A stretch of DNA of 26,058 nt, from assembly GCA_036274895.1 (NCBI GenBank), contig DASUEU010000076.1, positions 1 through 26,058 on the forward strand, read 5' to 3'. The DNA is from CALMKX01 sp036274895 (GTDB lineage Bacteria > Acidobacteriota > Thermoanaerobaculia > Multivoradales > SZUA-115). Below are positions 16,570 to 23,207 of the stretch, piece after piece. The notes below the pieces were generated by a model, which was given only the letters and a program-made list of their open reading frames with translations, ran no database searches and had not been told where the DNA came from. The position numbers and the translations under genes are program-made. Position 1 is the first letter of the stretch; each line of letters starts with the position of its first letter.

Positions 16570-16628
16570 GGGCCGACCAACGTGTCGGCCCTCCCGGCCA
16601 CCGGGCGGACACAAGGGTCCGCCCCTAC
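16566..16628. repeat. Double-hairpin intergenic repeat
   Basis: The element begins GTAGGGGC and ends in its complement GCCCCTAC. Inside are two hairpins: GGGCCGAC/GTCGGCCC (16570-16577 with 16584-16591) and GGGCGGAC/GTCCGCCC (16603-16610 with 16617-16624), each with a 6-base loop. It fills the gap between convergent genes and could act as a bidirectional terminator. A third related hairpin is at 23661-23687. The GTAGGGGC-type palindromes are dispersed repeats in many GC-rich genomes. Confidence 0.8.
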
Positions 16629-16654
16629 GACAACCTGTCGCTCGGTCCGATCCC

Positions 16655-17332
16655 CTAGCTCCCCATCACCAGCAGGCTCGCCCATCCCATCACGAAGGTC
16701 AGCACCGGACCGGAGAGTTTCCAGGCCAGCAGCAAGCCGGCGAAGCCGAGCATGGGCATCTCGTGGAGCAGGCTCTGCCAGCGCCGTGCGAGGTTCTCAC
16801 CCATCAGCAGCTGGATCACCCCGCTGCCGTCGAGCGGGGGAAAGGGGATCAGGTTGAAGGTCCCCAGCAGCACGTTCAAGGTGAAGGCGATCGCCAGCAG
16901 GTTGAGGACCCCATCACCGAAGGTCGCCATGCCCTCGGCGCCCGAGGGCACCAGGAGCCCGGAGGTCAAGAGGAAGCGCAGGGTGAAGCCGGCCAGTAGG
17001 GCAAGGACGAAGTTCGCGACCGGCCCGGCGAGGGACATCAAGGCGTTGCGCTTGGGGTGGCGCAGGGCCCAGGCCGGGTCATAGGGAGCGCTCGCCCAGC
17101 CGATCATCCAGCCCCCAAGGATGAAGGAGAGGATCGGCACCAGTACCATCCCAAACGGCTCCCGCCGAACGTGCGGCCAGGGGTGCAGCGTCATCTGCCC
17201 GCCCTCGTAAGCGGTGGGGTCCCCCAGCCGCAAAGCCGACCAGGCATGCGCCGCCTCGTGGCAGGTGGTGGAGAAGAGGAAGACCAGGTACCACAGGATG
17301 CCGCGGGCGACGTCGATCTGGGAGAAGTCCAA
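16655..17332 (-). CDS. M50 (site-2 protease) family membrane zinc protease
   Basis: A 225-residue polytopic metalloprotease of the small, PDZ-less M50 group often annotated as site-2 protease family protein. HEAAH at residues 25-29 in the first membrane helix supplies two zinc ligands and the catalytic Glu; NLIPFPPLDGSG with Asp168 supplies the third. Four or more hydrophobic helices are seen, with APYDPAWALRHPKRNALMSL, then AGPVANF in the middle, as in this group. I chose TTG 17332: AAAGGA lies nine bases upstream, and a second degraded copy of this region conserves both. The substrate is unknown. It is divergent to the sigma-54 activator. Confidence 0.88.
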   Translation of the reverse strand: MDFSQIDVARGILWYLVFLFSTTCHEAAHAWSALRLGDPTAYEGGQMTLHPWPHVRREPFGMVLVPILSFILGGWMIGWASAPYDPAWALRHPKRNALMSLAGPVANFVLALLAGFTLRFLLTSGLLVPSGAEGMATFGDGVLNLLAIAFTLNVLLGTFNLIPFPPLDGSGVIQLLMGENLARRWQSLLHEMPMLGFAGLLLAWKLSGPVLTFVMGWASLLVMGS

Positions 17333-17385
17333 GGGTGATGGTCCTTTGTGGAAGCCCGCGGGTTCGGGCGGGTTGGGGGATTCTA
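17172..17385. repeat. Copy A of a long direct repeat (M50 5' end and upstream region)
   Basis: This segment covers the first 53 or so codons of the M50 protease gene and about 50 bases upstream of its start. It reappears, clearly diverged by substitutions and small indels, in the same orientation at 23763-23979. Shared stretches include GCATGCGCCGCCTCGTGGCA and GCGGGTTGGGGGATT. Confidence 0.88.
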
Positions 17386-17436
17386 CTCGCCGGAGGGCTG
17401 CGCCACCCTCGTATACTCCGACCGAGGACCCTCCCC

Positions 17437-18879
17437 TTGAGCCCGCGAGCCGCCGAGCCATCCCAACCAGCCAGCTCCACTGGCAGCGCGATCGCTCCCG
17501 CCGAGGCCCTGGCCATGGTGGACACGGCCTTCGCCTCCTTGGGCCGGGTGGTGCTGTGCACGGATCACAGCTTCCAGGTGCTCCACGCCTCGCCCGTGCT
17601 CGATGACCTCTCCGGCCCGGGCGCCGCGGAGGAGGCCGTCGGCCGGCCCATCGAAGAAGTGCTCGGTCGCGACCTCTTCGCGCCGGAGGCACCTTTCCGC
17701 CAGGCCCTGGAGGCCGGAGAGCGCCGGGAGGGCTGGCGCGCCAGCCTCGAAGGGCCGGACGGGGCGCTGGTCACCTTGTCGGTCACGGCAGCCCCGGTCA
17801 CCCCCCTTGCCGGCGTTGCCTGCAACCCCGTGGTGTCCTTTGTGGTGGTGCTGCGGCCGGCCGAGCAGGAGGAGGCCACGGCCAGCCGGGGGCCGACCGT
17901 CTTCGCCGGTCTGGTGGCGCGCTCGGGGGCGATGCTGCAGCTCTTCCGCCTGGTCGAGAACCTTGAGCACAGCGAAGCGACCGTGTTGATCACGGGAGAG
18001 AGCGGCACGGGCAAGGAGCTGGTGGCACGGGCCATCCACCTCCACTCGCCCCGCCGCAACGGCCCGTTCGTGGCCGTGAATTGCGCCGGCTTACCGGGGG
18101 ACCTGCTCGAGAGCGAGCTCTTCGGTCACGTGCGAGGAGCCTTCACCGGGGCTGTGCGGGACCGCGTCGGCCGCTTCGAGCTCGCCGATCGCGGCACCCT
18201 CTTCCTGGACGAGATCGGCGACCTGCCCTTGCCCCTCCAGGCCAAGCTCCTGCGCGTGCTCCAGGAGCGCACCTTCGAGAGGGTGGGAGAGAGTCACAGC
18301 CGCGCCAGCCAGGCGCGGGTGATCGCCGCCACCAACGTGGACCTGCGCCAGGCGGTGGCCTCCGGCCGCTTCCGCGAGGATCTCTACTACCGCCTGCGGG
18401 TGGTGCCGATCGAGGTTCCCCCCCTGCGCCAACGCCGCGAGGACGTGGAGCCCCTGGCGCGTGCCCTGCTCGCCCGGGTGGCGGCACGCCGCGGCCGGGA
18501 CCTGCGCTTCTCGCCGGAGGCTCTCCGGGCGGTGCTGCGCTATCCCTTCCCGGGCAACGTCCGGGAGCTCGAGAACGCCCTCGAGTACGCCGTGGCGGTG
18601 GCCAAGGGGCAGACCGTGCAACCCGAGGACCTGCCCACCGAGATCCTCGACGCCCAGCCCCTGCTGAGCCGAGGGCCAGCAGCTGAGCCGGCGGTCGCGG
18701 AGCCACCAGCCCCGAGCCCGGCGTGGTCCCCGAGACCGACTCCTCGAGAGGCTCGGGAGGCGGCCGAGCTGCGCGCCGCTCTCGAAGCCCACCGCTGGCG
18801 CCGCGAAGAAGCCGCCCGCGCCCTCGGCATCAGCCGCACCACCCTGTGGCGCAAGATGCGCGAGCTCGGGCTGGAGTAG
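17437..18879 (+). CDS. Sigma-54-dependent transcriptional activator (PAS-AAA+-Fis HTH)
   Basis: A 480-residue bacterial enhancer-binding protein. Residues about 28-135 form a PAS-like sensor; there is no phosphoreceiver domain, so the signal is probably a ligand or redox state. The AAA+ domain has Walker A GESGTGKE (187-194), the sigma-54 contact loop GAFTGA (234-239), Walker B TLFLDEIGDLPL and RFREDLYYRLRVVPIEVPPL. A Pro-rich linker leads to a Fis-type HTH (EEAARALGISRTTLWRKMRE). Start TTG 17437 has GAGGA eight bases upstream; ATG 17515 would cut into the PAS domain. A -24/-12 promoter 0.8 kb downstream is its likely target. Confidence 0.93.
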   Translation: MSPRAAEPSQPASSTGSAIAPAEALAMVDTAFASLGRVVLCTDHSFQVLHASPVLDDLSGPGAAEEAVGRPIEEVLGRDLFAPEAPFRQALEAGERREGWRASLEGPDGALVTLSVTAAPVTPLAGVACNPVVSFVVVLRPAEQEEATASRGPTVFAGLVARSGAMLQLFRLVENLEHSEATVLITGESGTGKELVARAIHLHSPRRNGPFVAVNCAGLPGDLLESELFGHVRGAFTGAVRDRVGRFELADRGTLFLDEIGDLPLPLQAKLLRVLQERTFERVGESHSRASQARVIAATNVDLRQAVASGRFREDLYYRLRVVPIEVPPLRQRREDVEPLARALLARVAARRGRDLRFSPEALRAVLRYPFPGNVRELENALEYAVAVAKGQTVQPEDLPTEILDAQPLLSRGPAAEPAVAEPPAPSPAWSPRPTPREAREAAELRAALEAHRWRREEAARALGISRTTLWRKMRELGLE

Positions 18880-18883
18880 GAGT

Positions 18884-19049
18884 CCCTCACCCCCTCGATC
18901 CCCCTTCCTTCGGCTTCGCTCAGGACAGGCTCCCGACCCGCCCTTGCCTCCCGCCCGGGAGAGGGGGAAGCGGGAGTGGAGATTACCCTCTTGAACCCCT
19001 CTCCCGGGCGGGAGGCGGGGGTGGGTCGGGAGAGGGGCAGGGGTGAGGG
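18884..19049. repeat. Left copy of a 142-bp palindromic repeat, interrupted by a 24-bp insert
   Basis: Runs from CCCTCACCCC to GGGGTGAGGG. Outer arms of about 50 bases are inverted complements, and a central part can form a second small stem. Without the insert at 18906-18929 it is 142 bases, exactly the length of the right copy at 19447-19588, with only scattered substitutions. It starts four bases after the activator stop and ends two bases before the DUF559 stop codon, so it may also terminate both transcripts. Confidence 0.92.
18906..18929. repeat. 24-bp repeat nested inside the left palindrome
   Basis: CCTTCGGCTTCGCTCAGGACAGG is present in the left copy and exactly absent from the right copy, where GATCCCCCT joins CTCCCGACCC directly. 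The sequence belongs to a dispersed family that, when translated, gives peptides such as VLSEAEG or SFGFAQDR in many draft genomes. The clean junctions show that this family can enter a pre-existing repeat. Confidence 0.75.
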
Positions 19050-19051
19050 TC

Positions 19052-19417
19052 TCAGCGCGTCCGCAGCCACGCCCGCAGCCGCTCGACGACAACCGCCGGC
19101 TGCTCCAGCACCTCGGCGTTCTCGAATCTCAGCACCTCGAAGCCGTGCTCCTCGAGGTAGGCCGTTCGGTTCTGATCGCGGTCGCGCTGGGCCTCGGTCT
19201 GGTGAATTCCGCCATCGAGCTCGATGACCAGCTTGAGCCGATAGCAGAGGAAGTCGGCGACGAAGCTGCCGATCACGGCCTGCCGGCGGAACTTCAGGCC
19301 GTGGAGCTGACGGCTGCGGAGAACTCGCCACATCTCCTCTTCCGCCGGGGTAGAGACCCGACGCAGGCGTCGAGCGGCGGCGAGGATCGGAGGGACCGAG
19401 CCCGGCTTGCGCTGCAT
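19052..19417 (-). CDS. DUF559 domain protein (Vsr-like endonuclease fold)
   Basis: A 121-residue protein. The motif sequence is STPAEEEMWRVLRSRQLHGL, KFRRQAVIGSFVADFLCYR and LKLVIELDGGIHQ. Asp55, Glu66, Asp68 and His72 fit the PD-(D/E)XK/Vsr-like active site pattern of DUF559. The family is known for this nuclease fold; its cellular role is unsettled. The ATG at 19417 begins MQRKPGSVPPILAAARRLRR; longer readings would translate the flanking repeat. The gene is boxed by two 142-bp palindromic repeats, 2 bases from its stop and 29 from its start, suggesting a mobile or selfish cassette. No clear Shine-Dalgarno is visible. Confidence 0.88.
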   Translation of the reverse strand: MQRKPGSVPPILAAARRLRRVSTPAEEEMWRVLRSRQLHGLKFRRQAVIGSFVADFLCYRLKLVIELDGGIHQTEAQRDRDQNRTAYLEEHGFEVLRFENAEVLEQPAVVVERLRAWLRTR

Positions 19418-19446
19418 GGCGGCGAGTCTACCGGCTCGCGGGGGAT

Positions 19447-19588
19447 CCCTCACCCCCTCGATCCCCCTCTCCCGACCCGCCCTCGCCTCCCGCCCGGGAG
19501 AGGGGGAAGCCGGAGGGGAGATTCCCCTCTTGAACCCCTCTCCCGGGCGGGAGGCAGGGGTGGGTCGGGAGAGGGGCAGGGGTGAGGG
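19447..19588. repeat. Right copy of the 142-bp palindromic repeat
   Basis: Direct repeat of the left copy without the 24-bp insert. The arms CTCTCCCGACCCGCC...CCTCCCGCCCGGGAGAGGGG and their inverted partners fold into one long imperfect hairpin. AGGGGA, GATT, TCCCCT near the centre gives an inner stem. It lies between the DUF559 start and the control region of the sulfur operon. Confidence 0.93.
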
Positions 19589-19598
19589 CTTTGAACAG

Positions 19599-19620
19599 AA
19601 CGTTGCGAAACGTTGCAACG
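19599..19620 (+). promoter_or_regulatory. Candidate enhancer site for the sigma-54 activator
   Basis: AACGTTGC occurs twice, at 19599 and 19609, exactly 10 bases apart, and the second copy extends into the palindrome CGTTGCAACG (19611-19620). It lies about 65-85 bases before the -24/-12 element, within the normal range for upstream activating sequences. Phasing by one helical turn suits cooperative binding by a dimeric Fis-type HTH. The link to the neighbouring activator is inference. Confidence 0.5.
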
Positions 19621-19682
19621 CTCCGTCTCGCACCAACAACAACGAGTAGCACAAGTGACTCATTCCCAGCAACTTACCAAGT

Positions 19683-19698
19683 CGGCACACCTCCTGCT
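19683..19698 (+). promoter_or_regulatory. Sigma-54 (-24/-12) promoter of the sulfur operon
   Basis: CGGCACACCTCCTGCT matches the consensus TGGCAC-N5-TTGCW at all key positions. GG (19684-19685) and GC (19696-19697) are separated by the required 10 bases, with GGCAC and TGCT intact. The expected start is near 19709, giving a leader of about 25 bases that includes the AAGGAG six bases before the first gene. Confidence 0.7.
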
Positions 19699-19733
19699 CT
19701 CTCCTCAGGCGAGAGAACCAGAAGGAGCCGATC

Positions 19734-20984
19734 ATGAAACATCTGACCATCCTCGGAGCCGGCACGGCGGGGACGATCGTGGCCAACCGGATGCGCCGTG
19801 ACCTCGGGCGCGACTGGCAGGTCACCGTCATCGACCCGGCGCCGGATCACCTCTACCAACCCGGTCTGCTGTTCCTGCCCTTCGGCGCGCGCGACGAGGC
19901 CAAGATGGTCCGGCGGCGGGCGAGCACCCTCGCCGACGGCGTGCGCTGGGTCGACCGGGCGGTCGATGCGGTGGACATCCAGAAGCGGCAGGTGGCGCTG
20001 GTGGGGGGCGAGACGCTGCCCTACGACTACCTGGTGCTCGCCACCGGCGCCGCCATCCAGCCGCAGGAGACCCCGGGCCTGCTCGGCCCGGCCTGGCGCA
20101 AGACCATCCACGACTTCTACACCCTGGAGGGAGCCCGGGCCCTGCGGCAGGCCCTCGAAGGCTTCCGCGGCGGACGGTTGGTGCTCAACGTGGTGGACAA
20201 CCCGATCAAGTGCCCGGTCGCCCCCCTCGAGTTCCTCTTTCTCGCCGACGAGTTCTTCACCAGGAAAGGCCGCCGGGGGGACGTCGAGCTGGTCTATGCC
20301 ACCCCTCTCGAAGGGGCCTTCACCAAACCGGTCGCCTCGAAGGTGCTGGGCTCCCTGCTGGAGGAGAAGGGCATTCACGTCGAGCCGGAGTTCATGGCCG
20401 CGGAGGTCGATGCCGAAGCCAAGGTGCTGCGCTCCTTCGACGAGCGCGAGGTGCCCTTCGACCTGCTGGTGACCATCCCCCTCCACATGGGTGCGGAGTT
20501 CCTCGGCCGCTGCGGTCTGGGCAATGACGTGAACTTCGTCCCCACCGACCGCCACACGCTCCAGGTCAAGGGCCAGGAGCGCCTCTTCGCCCTAGGGGAC
20601 ACCACGGACCTGCCCAGCTCCAAGGCCGGCTCGGTGGCCCACTTCCAGAGCGAGGTGCTGGCCGAGAACCTCCACCGTGCCATCGCCGGCCGTGCCCTGG
20701 TGCCGAACTTCGACGGCCACGCCAACTGCTTCGTCGAGAGCGGCTTCGGCCGCGCCATCCTGATCGATTTCAACTACGAGACCGAGCCCCTGCCCGGGCG
20801 CTTCCCTCTGCCCGTGGTGGGCCCCATGACCCTGCTCGAGGAGAGCCGCCGCAACCACTGGGGCAAGCTCGGCCTCCGCTTCGTCTACTGGAACGCCCTG
20901 CTTCCGGCCCGCCCGTTGCCCCTGCCGCATCGCATGTCGATGCGCGGCAAGCGGCCCGCCAGCGACATCCTCCAAGCTGCCTGA
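19734..20984 (+). CDS. SQR-like FAD-dependent oxidoreductase
   Basis: A 416-residue flavoprotein related to sulfide:quinone oxidoreductases. The N-terminal FAD-binding Rossmann motif is ILGAGTAG with a following acidic strand end VIDPAP; YDYLVLATGA and RLFALGDTTDLPSSKAGSVA are the other FAD-fold motifs. Cys160 in NPIKCPVAPLEF sits where SQR has a redox cysteine; Cys332 (NCFVESG) could be its partner; no Cys is seen near 128. The C-terminus is Pro/aromatic/basic-rich, fitting a monotopic membrane anchor. It leads a five-gene operon. The electron donor (sulfide or a polysulfide carried by the next proteins) is inferred. Confidence 0.82.
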   Translation: MKHLTILGAGTAGTIVANRMRRDLGRDWQVTVIDPAPDHLYQPGLLFLPFGARDEAKMVRRRASTLADGVRWVDRAVDAVDIQKRQVALVGGETLPYDYLVLATGAAIQPQETPGLLGPAWRKTIHDFYTLEGARALRQALEGFRGGRLVLNVVDNPIKCPVAPLEFLFLADEFFTRKGRRGDVELVYATPLEGAFTKPVASKVLGSLLEEKGIHVEPEFMAAEVDAEAKVLRSFDEREVPFDLLVTIPLHMGAEFLGRCGLGNDVNFVPTDRHTLQVKGQERLFALGDTTDLPSSKAGSVAHFQSEVLAENLHRAIAGRALVPNFDGHANCFVESGFGRAILIDFNYETEPLPGRFPLPVVGPMTLLEESRRNHWGKLGLRFVYWNALLPARPLPLPHRMSMRGKRPASDILQAA

Positions 20985-20996
20985 AAGGAAAACGCC

Positions 20997-21311
20997 ATGC
21001 TGCACGAATACGCCGGCAAGATGATCGAAACCACGGCCGACGGCTTTCTCGCCGACAGCGCCCAGTGGACGCCCGAGGTGGGCGAGGCCCTGGCCTCCGA
21101 AGTGGGCCTCCGCCCCCTCTCCGAGAAGCATTGGCAAGTGATCACCTTCTGTCGCGAGGACGCGGCCAAGGAAGGCCAGTCCCCCACGGTGCGCCGCATC
21201 GCCAAGCTCTCCGGCGTCTCGATGAAGGAGCTCTACGAGCTCTTCCCCAAGGGCCCCGGCAAGCTCGCCGCCAAGATCGCCGGCCTGCCCAAGCCCCAGG
21301 GCTGCGTCTGA
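20997..21311 (+). CDS. DsrC/TusE family sulfur carrier, one-cysteine form
   Basis: A 104-residue protein with the family pattern EKHWQVITFCRED, PTVRRIAKLSGVSMKELYEL and the ending AGLPKPQGCV. The penultimate Cys103 (CysA) carries persulfide in this family. The second cysteine of true DsrC, 11 residues earlier, is replaced by Ala92 (KLAAKIAG where DsrC has ACKIAG), so it should act as a TusE-like relay rather than form the DsrC trisulfide. AAGGA precedes the ATG, 12 bases after the flavoprotein stop. It probably exchanges sulfur with the DsrE2-like product downstream. Confidence 0.92.
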   Translation: MLHEYAGKMIETTADGFLADSAQWTPEVGEALASEVGLRPLSEKHWQVITFCREDAAKEGQSPTVRRIAKLSGVSMKELYELFPKGPGKLAAKIAGLPKPQGCV

Positions 21312-21348
21312 ACCTACGCGAAAACCGCTCGTTTCGAGGACAACCGCC

Positions 21349-21867
21349 ATGATCGAAACCATGACTGCCCCCGCCCCCGCCCAGATGCCCGTGGCCGCTG
21401 AGCGTAAACCCATCGAGCACATCTCGATCATCTGCTCGAAGGGTACCCTCGACATGGCCTATCCGGGCCTGATCCTCGCCAACGCTGCGCGCATGAGCGG
21501 CATCGACGCCACGCTCTTCTTCACCTTCTGGGGTCTCGACATCATCTCCGAGAAGACCGTGGACAAGCTGCACGTGCCGACCGTCGGCAACCCCTCGATG
21601 CACATCCCCACCATGCTCGGCGGCCTGCCCGGCATGGAGAGCCTCGCCACCCTGATGATGAAAAAGGAGATGGAGAAGCTCGATCTGCCCACCGTGCGCG
21701 AGATGCTCGAGATCCTCCACGACAGCGGCGCCAAGCTCTACGCCTGCAAGATGGCGATGGAGATGTTCGGCCGTACGGAGCAGGATCTCGTGCCCCAGGT
21801 CGAAGAAGTGATCACTGCGATGGACTTCTTCGACAAGAGCGCCGGTGCCCAGGTGCTGTTCATCTGA
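21349..21867 (+). CDS. DsrE2A-like (DsrE/DsrF family) sulfur-transfer protein
   Basis: A 172-residue protein. After an Ala/Pro-rich leader of 20 residues, the fold begins with HISIICSKGTLDMAYPGLIL (Cys29). It continues with FFTFWGLDIISEKTVDKL and closes with GAKLYACKMAMEMFG (Cys133), the conserved DsrE2 cysteine. Such proteins pass persulfide sulfur to TusA, TusE/DsrC or Hdr-like complexes. The Met/Gly/Pro-rich middle (MHIPTMLGGLPGMESLATLM) is also typical. No TusA gene is in the window. GAGGA lies upstream of the ATG. Confidence 0.88.
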   Translation: MIETMTAPAPAQMPVAAERKPIEHISIICSKGTLDMAYPGLILANAARMSGIDATLFFTFWGLDIISEKTVDKLHVPTVGNPSMHIPTMLGGLPGMESLATLMMKKEMEKLDLPTVREMLEILHDSGAKLYACKMAMEMFGRTEQDLVPQVEEVITAMDFFDKSAGAQVLFI

Positions 21868-21881
21868 AAGGACGTGACTCC

Positions 21882-23189
21882 ATGATCCTCTTTCGACGGA
21901 TCATTCTCCTCGCTGCGATCGCCCTGGCGCTGGCCGCGCCGGCCCTCGCCACCAACGGCCTGTATTTGACGGGCTACGGTGCGGAGACCCTCGGCCGCGG
22001 CGGCGCCAACGTGGCGGTCTCGGACCGTACCCTCGGTCTCAACTCGAACCCGGCGGGCATCGCCCAACTGCAGGGCAACCACTACACGCTGGGCCTGGCC
22101 CTGCTGGCTCCCCAGCTCGAGTTCGAGAACATGGTCAATGCGCCCCTCGACGGGGAAGACCGCTACTTTCCCCTGCCCGCGTTCGCGTGGGTCCGCTCCG
22201 GCAAGGACACGCCCTGGGCCTTCGGCCTCGGCTTCCTTGCCCAGGGCGGCATGGGCGCCACCTTCAACGACGTGAACACCTTCTTCGGCACCCGGGACCA
22301 GACCTACACCCAGGTGCGCTTCGCCACGCTCTCGCCCACCGTGGCCTATGGGTTCGGTGAGGACGCGGCGATCGGCGCCACGCTGAACCTGGGCTGGGCC
22401 GATGCCGAGTTCCGCCTCTTCCCCAACACCTCGTTCTTCAACCCACAGAACCCGGCGATGAGCTTCCCCGGCGTCAAGATGGAAGACGCCGGCGGCCTCC
22501 AGACCAGCATCCGCGTCGGTGGCTGGTGGCGGCCCCATCCGCGCTGGACCCTCGGCGCGATCTATCAGACCAAGACCGACAGCACCTTCGAGAACGGCAC
22601 GCTCCAGGTCAACTTCCGAAATTTCCCGGGCCTCGGCCAGGCCGTGACCTACGACGCCGAGATGGACGGCTTCACCTTCGCCGCCCAGGCCGGCGTGGGC
22701 TTCGCTGTGCGGGCCACGGACCGGCTACTGATCGCCGTGGACGTGAAGCGCTACTTCTGGGATGACGCCATCGACACCATCCAGGTCACGGGCACCAACC
22801 CCAGCGTGGCGGGAGCGCCGCCCACCATCGAGCTGCCGTTCGTCTTCAACTGGGAGGATCAGTGGGTGGTGGCGATCGGCACGGAGTACAAGGCGAACGA
22901 GGCGACCACGCTGCGCGCCGGCTACAACTGGGGCGAGAACCCGGTGCCGGACGAAACGCTCACCCCCCTCTTCCCAGCGACGGTGGAGCACCACTTGTCG
23001 GTGGGCGCCTCGTGGACGCGCGGCGCGCGCACCTGGGAAGTGGCCCTCGAGCACGCCTGGAACGCCTCCCAGACCAACAACAACCCGAACCCGCTGGTGA
23101 ACCCCTTCGGCCCCGGCTCGCGGGTGGACCATTCGCAGTGGACCCTGGCCTTCGGGGTCTCCTGGGCCCGGGCCCGCAACGGCCGCTGA
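21882..23189 (+). CDS. OmpP1/FadL/TodX family outer membrane channel
   Basis: A 435-residue beta-barrel protein with a signal peptide (cleavage likely after APALA, residue 24 or so). The mature N-terminus TNGLYLTGYGAETLGRGGAN, followed by LNSNPAGIAQLQG, is the FadL plug signature. Many alternating-hydrophobicity strands follow. FadL-type channels admit hydrophobic molecules such as fatty acids or aromatics by lateral diffusion. In this sulfur operon it may import an organosulfur compound or elemental sulfur species, which is inference. AAAGGA precedes the ATG, 14 bases after the previous stop. Confidence 0.92.
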   Translation: MILFRRIILLAAIALALAAPALATNGLYLTGYGAETLGRGGANVAVSDRTLGLNSNPAGIAQLQGNHYTLGLALLAPQLEFENMVNAPLDGEDRYFPLPAFAWVRSGKDTPWAFGLGFLAQGGMGATFNDVNTFFGTRDQTYTQVRFATLSPTVAYGFGEDAAIGATLNLGWADAEFRLFPNTSFFNPQNPAMSFPGVKMEDAGGLQTSIRVGGWWRPHPRWTLGAIYQTKTDSTFENGTLQVNFRNFPGLGQAVTYDAEMDGFTFAAQAGVGFAVRATDRLLIAVDVKRYFWDDAIDTIQVTGTNPSVAGAPPTIELPFVFNWEDQWVVAIGTEYKANEATTLRAGYNWGENPVPDETLTPLFPATVEHHLSVGASWTRGARTWEVALEHAWNASQTNNNPNPLVNPFGPGSRVDHSQWTLAFGVSWARARNGR

Positions 23190-23207
23190 CGGAGAGGAGA
23201 AGGCATC

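Noticed and set aside
17333..17692. A longer N-terminus for the M50 protease
   Set aside because: It would overlap the sigma-54 activator on the other strand and add Arg/Pro-rich low-complexity sequence. The TTG at 17332 has a Shine-Dalgarno conserved in the duplicate.
18884..19588. CRISPR array
   Set aside because: Only two copies of a long palindrome with a gene between them; no short regular repeats or spacers here or elsewhere in the window.
19407..19649. Short open frames running through the 142-bp repeats
   Set aside because: Pro/Gly/Arg-rich translations of palindromic repeat DNA, the same in both copies and on both strands; not genes.
19418..19831. A longer N-terminus for the DUF559 protein
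   Set aside because: The upstream in-frame residues translate the right repeat and the sulfur operon control region; ATG 19417 begins where family similarity begins.
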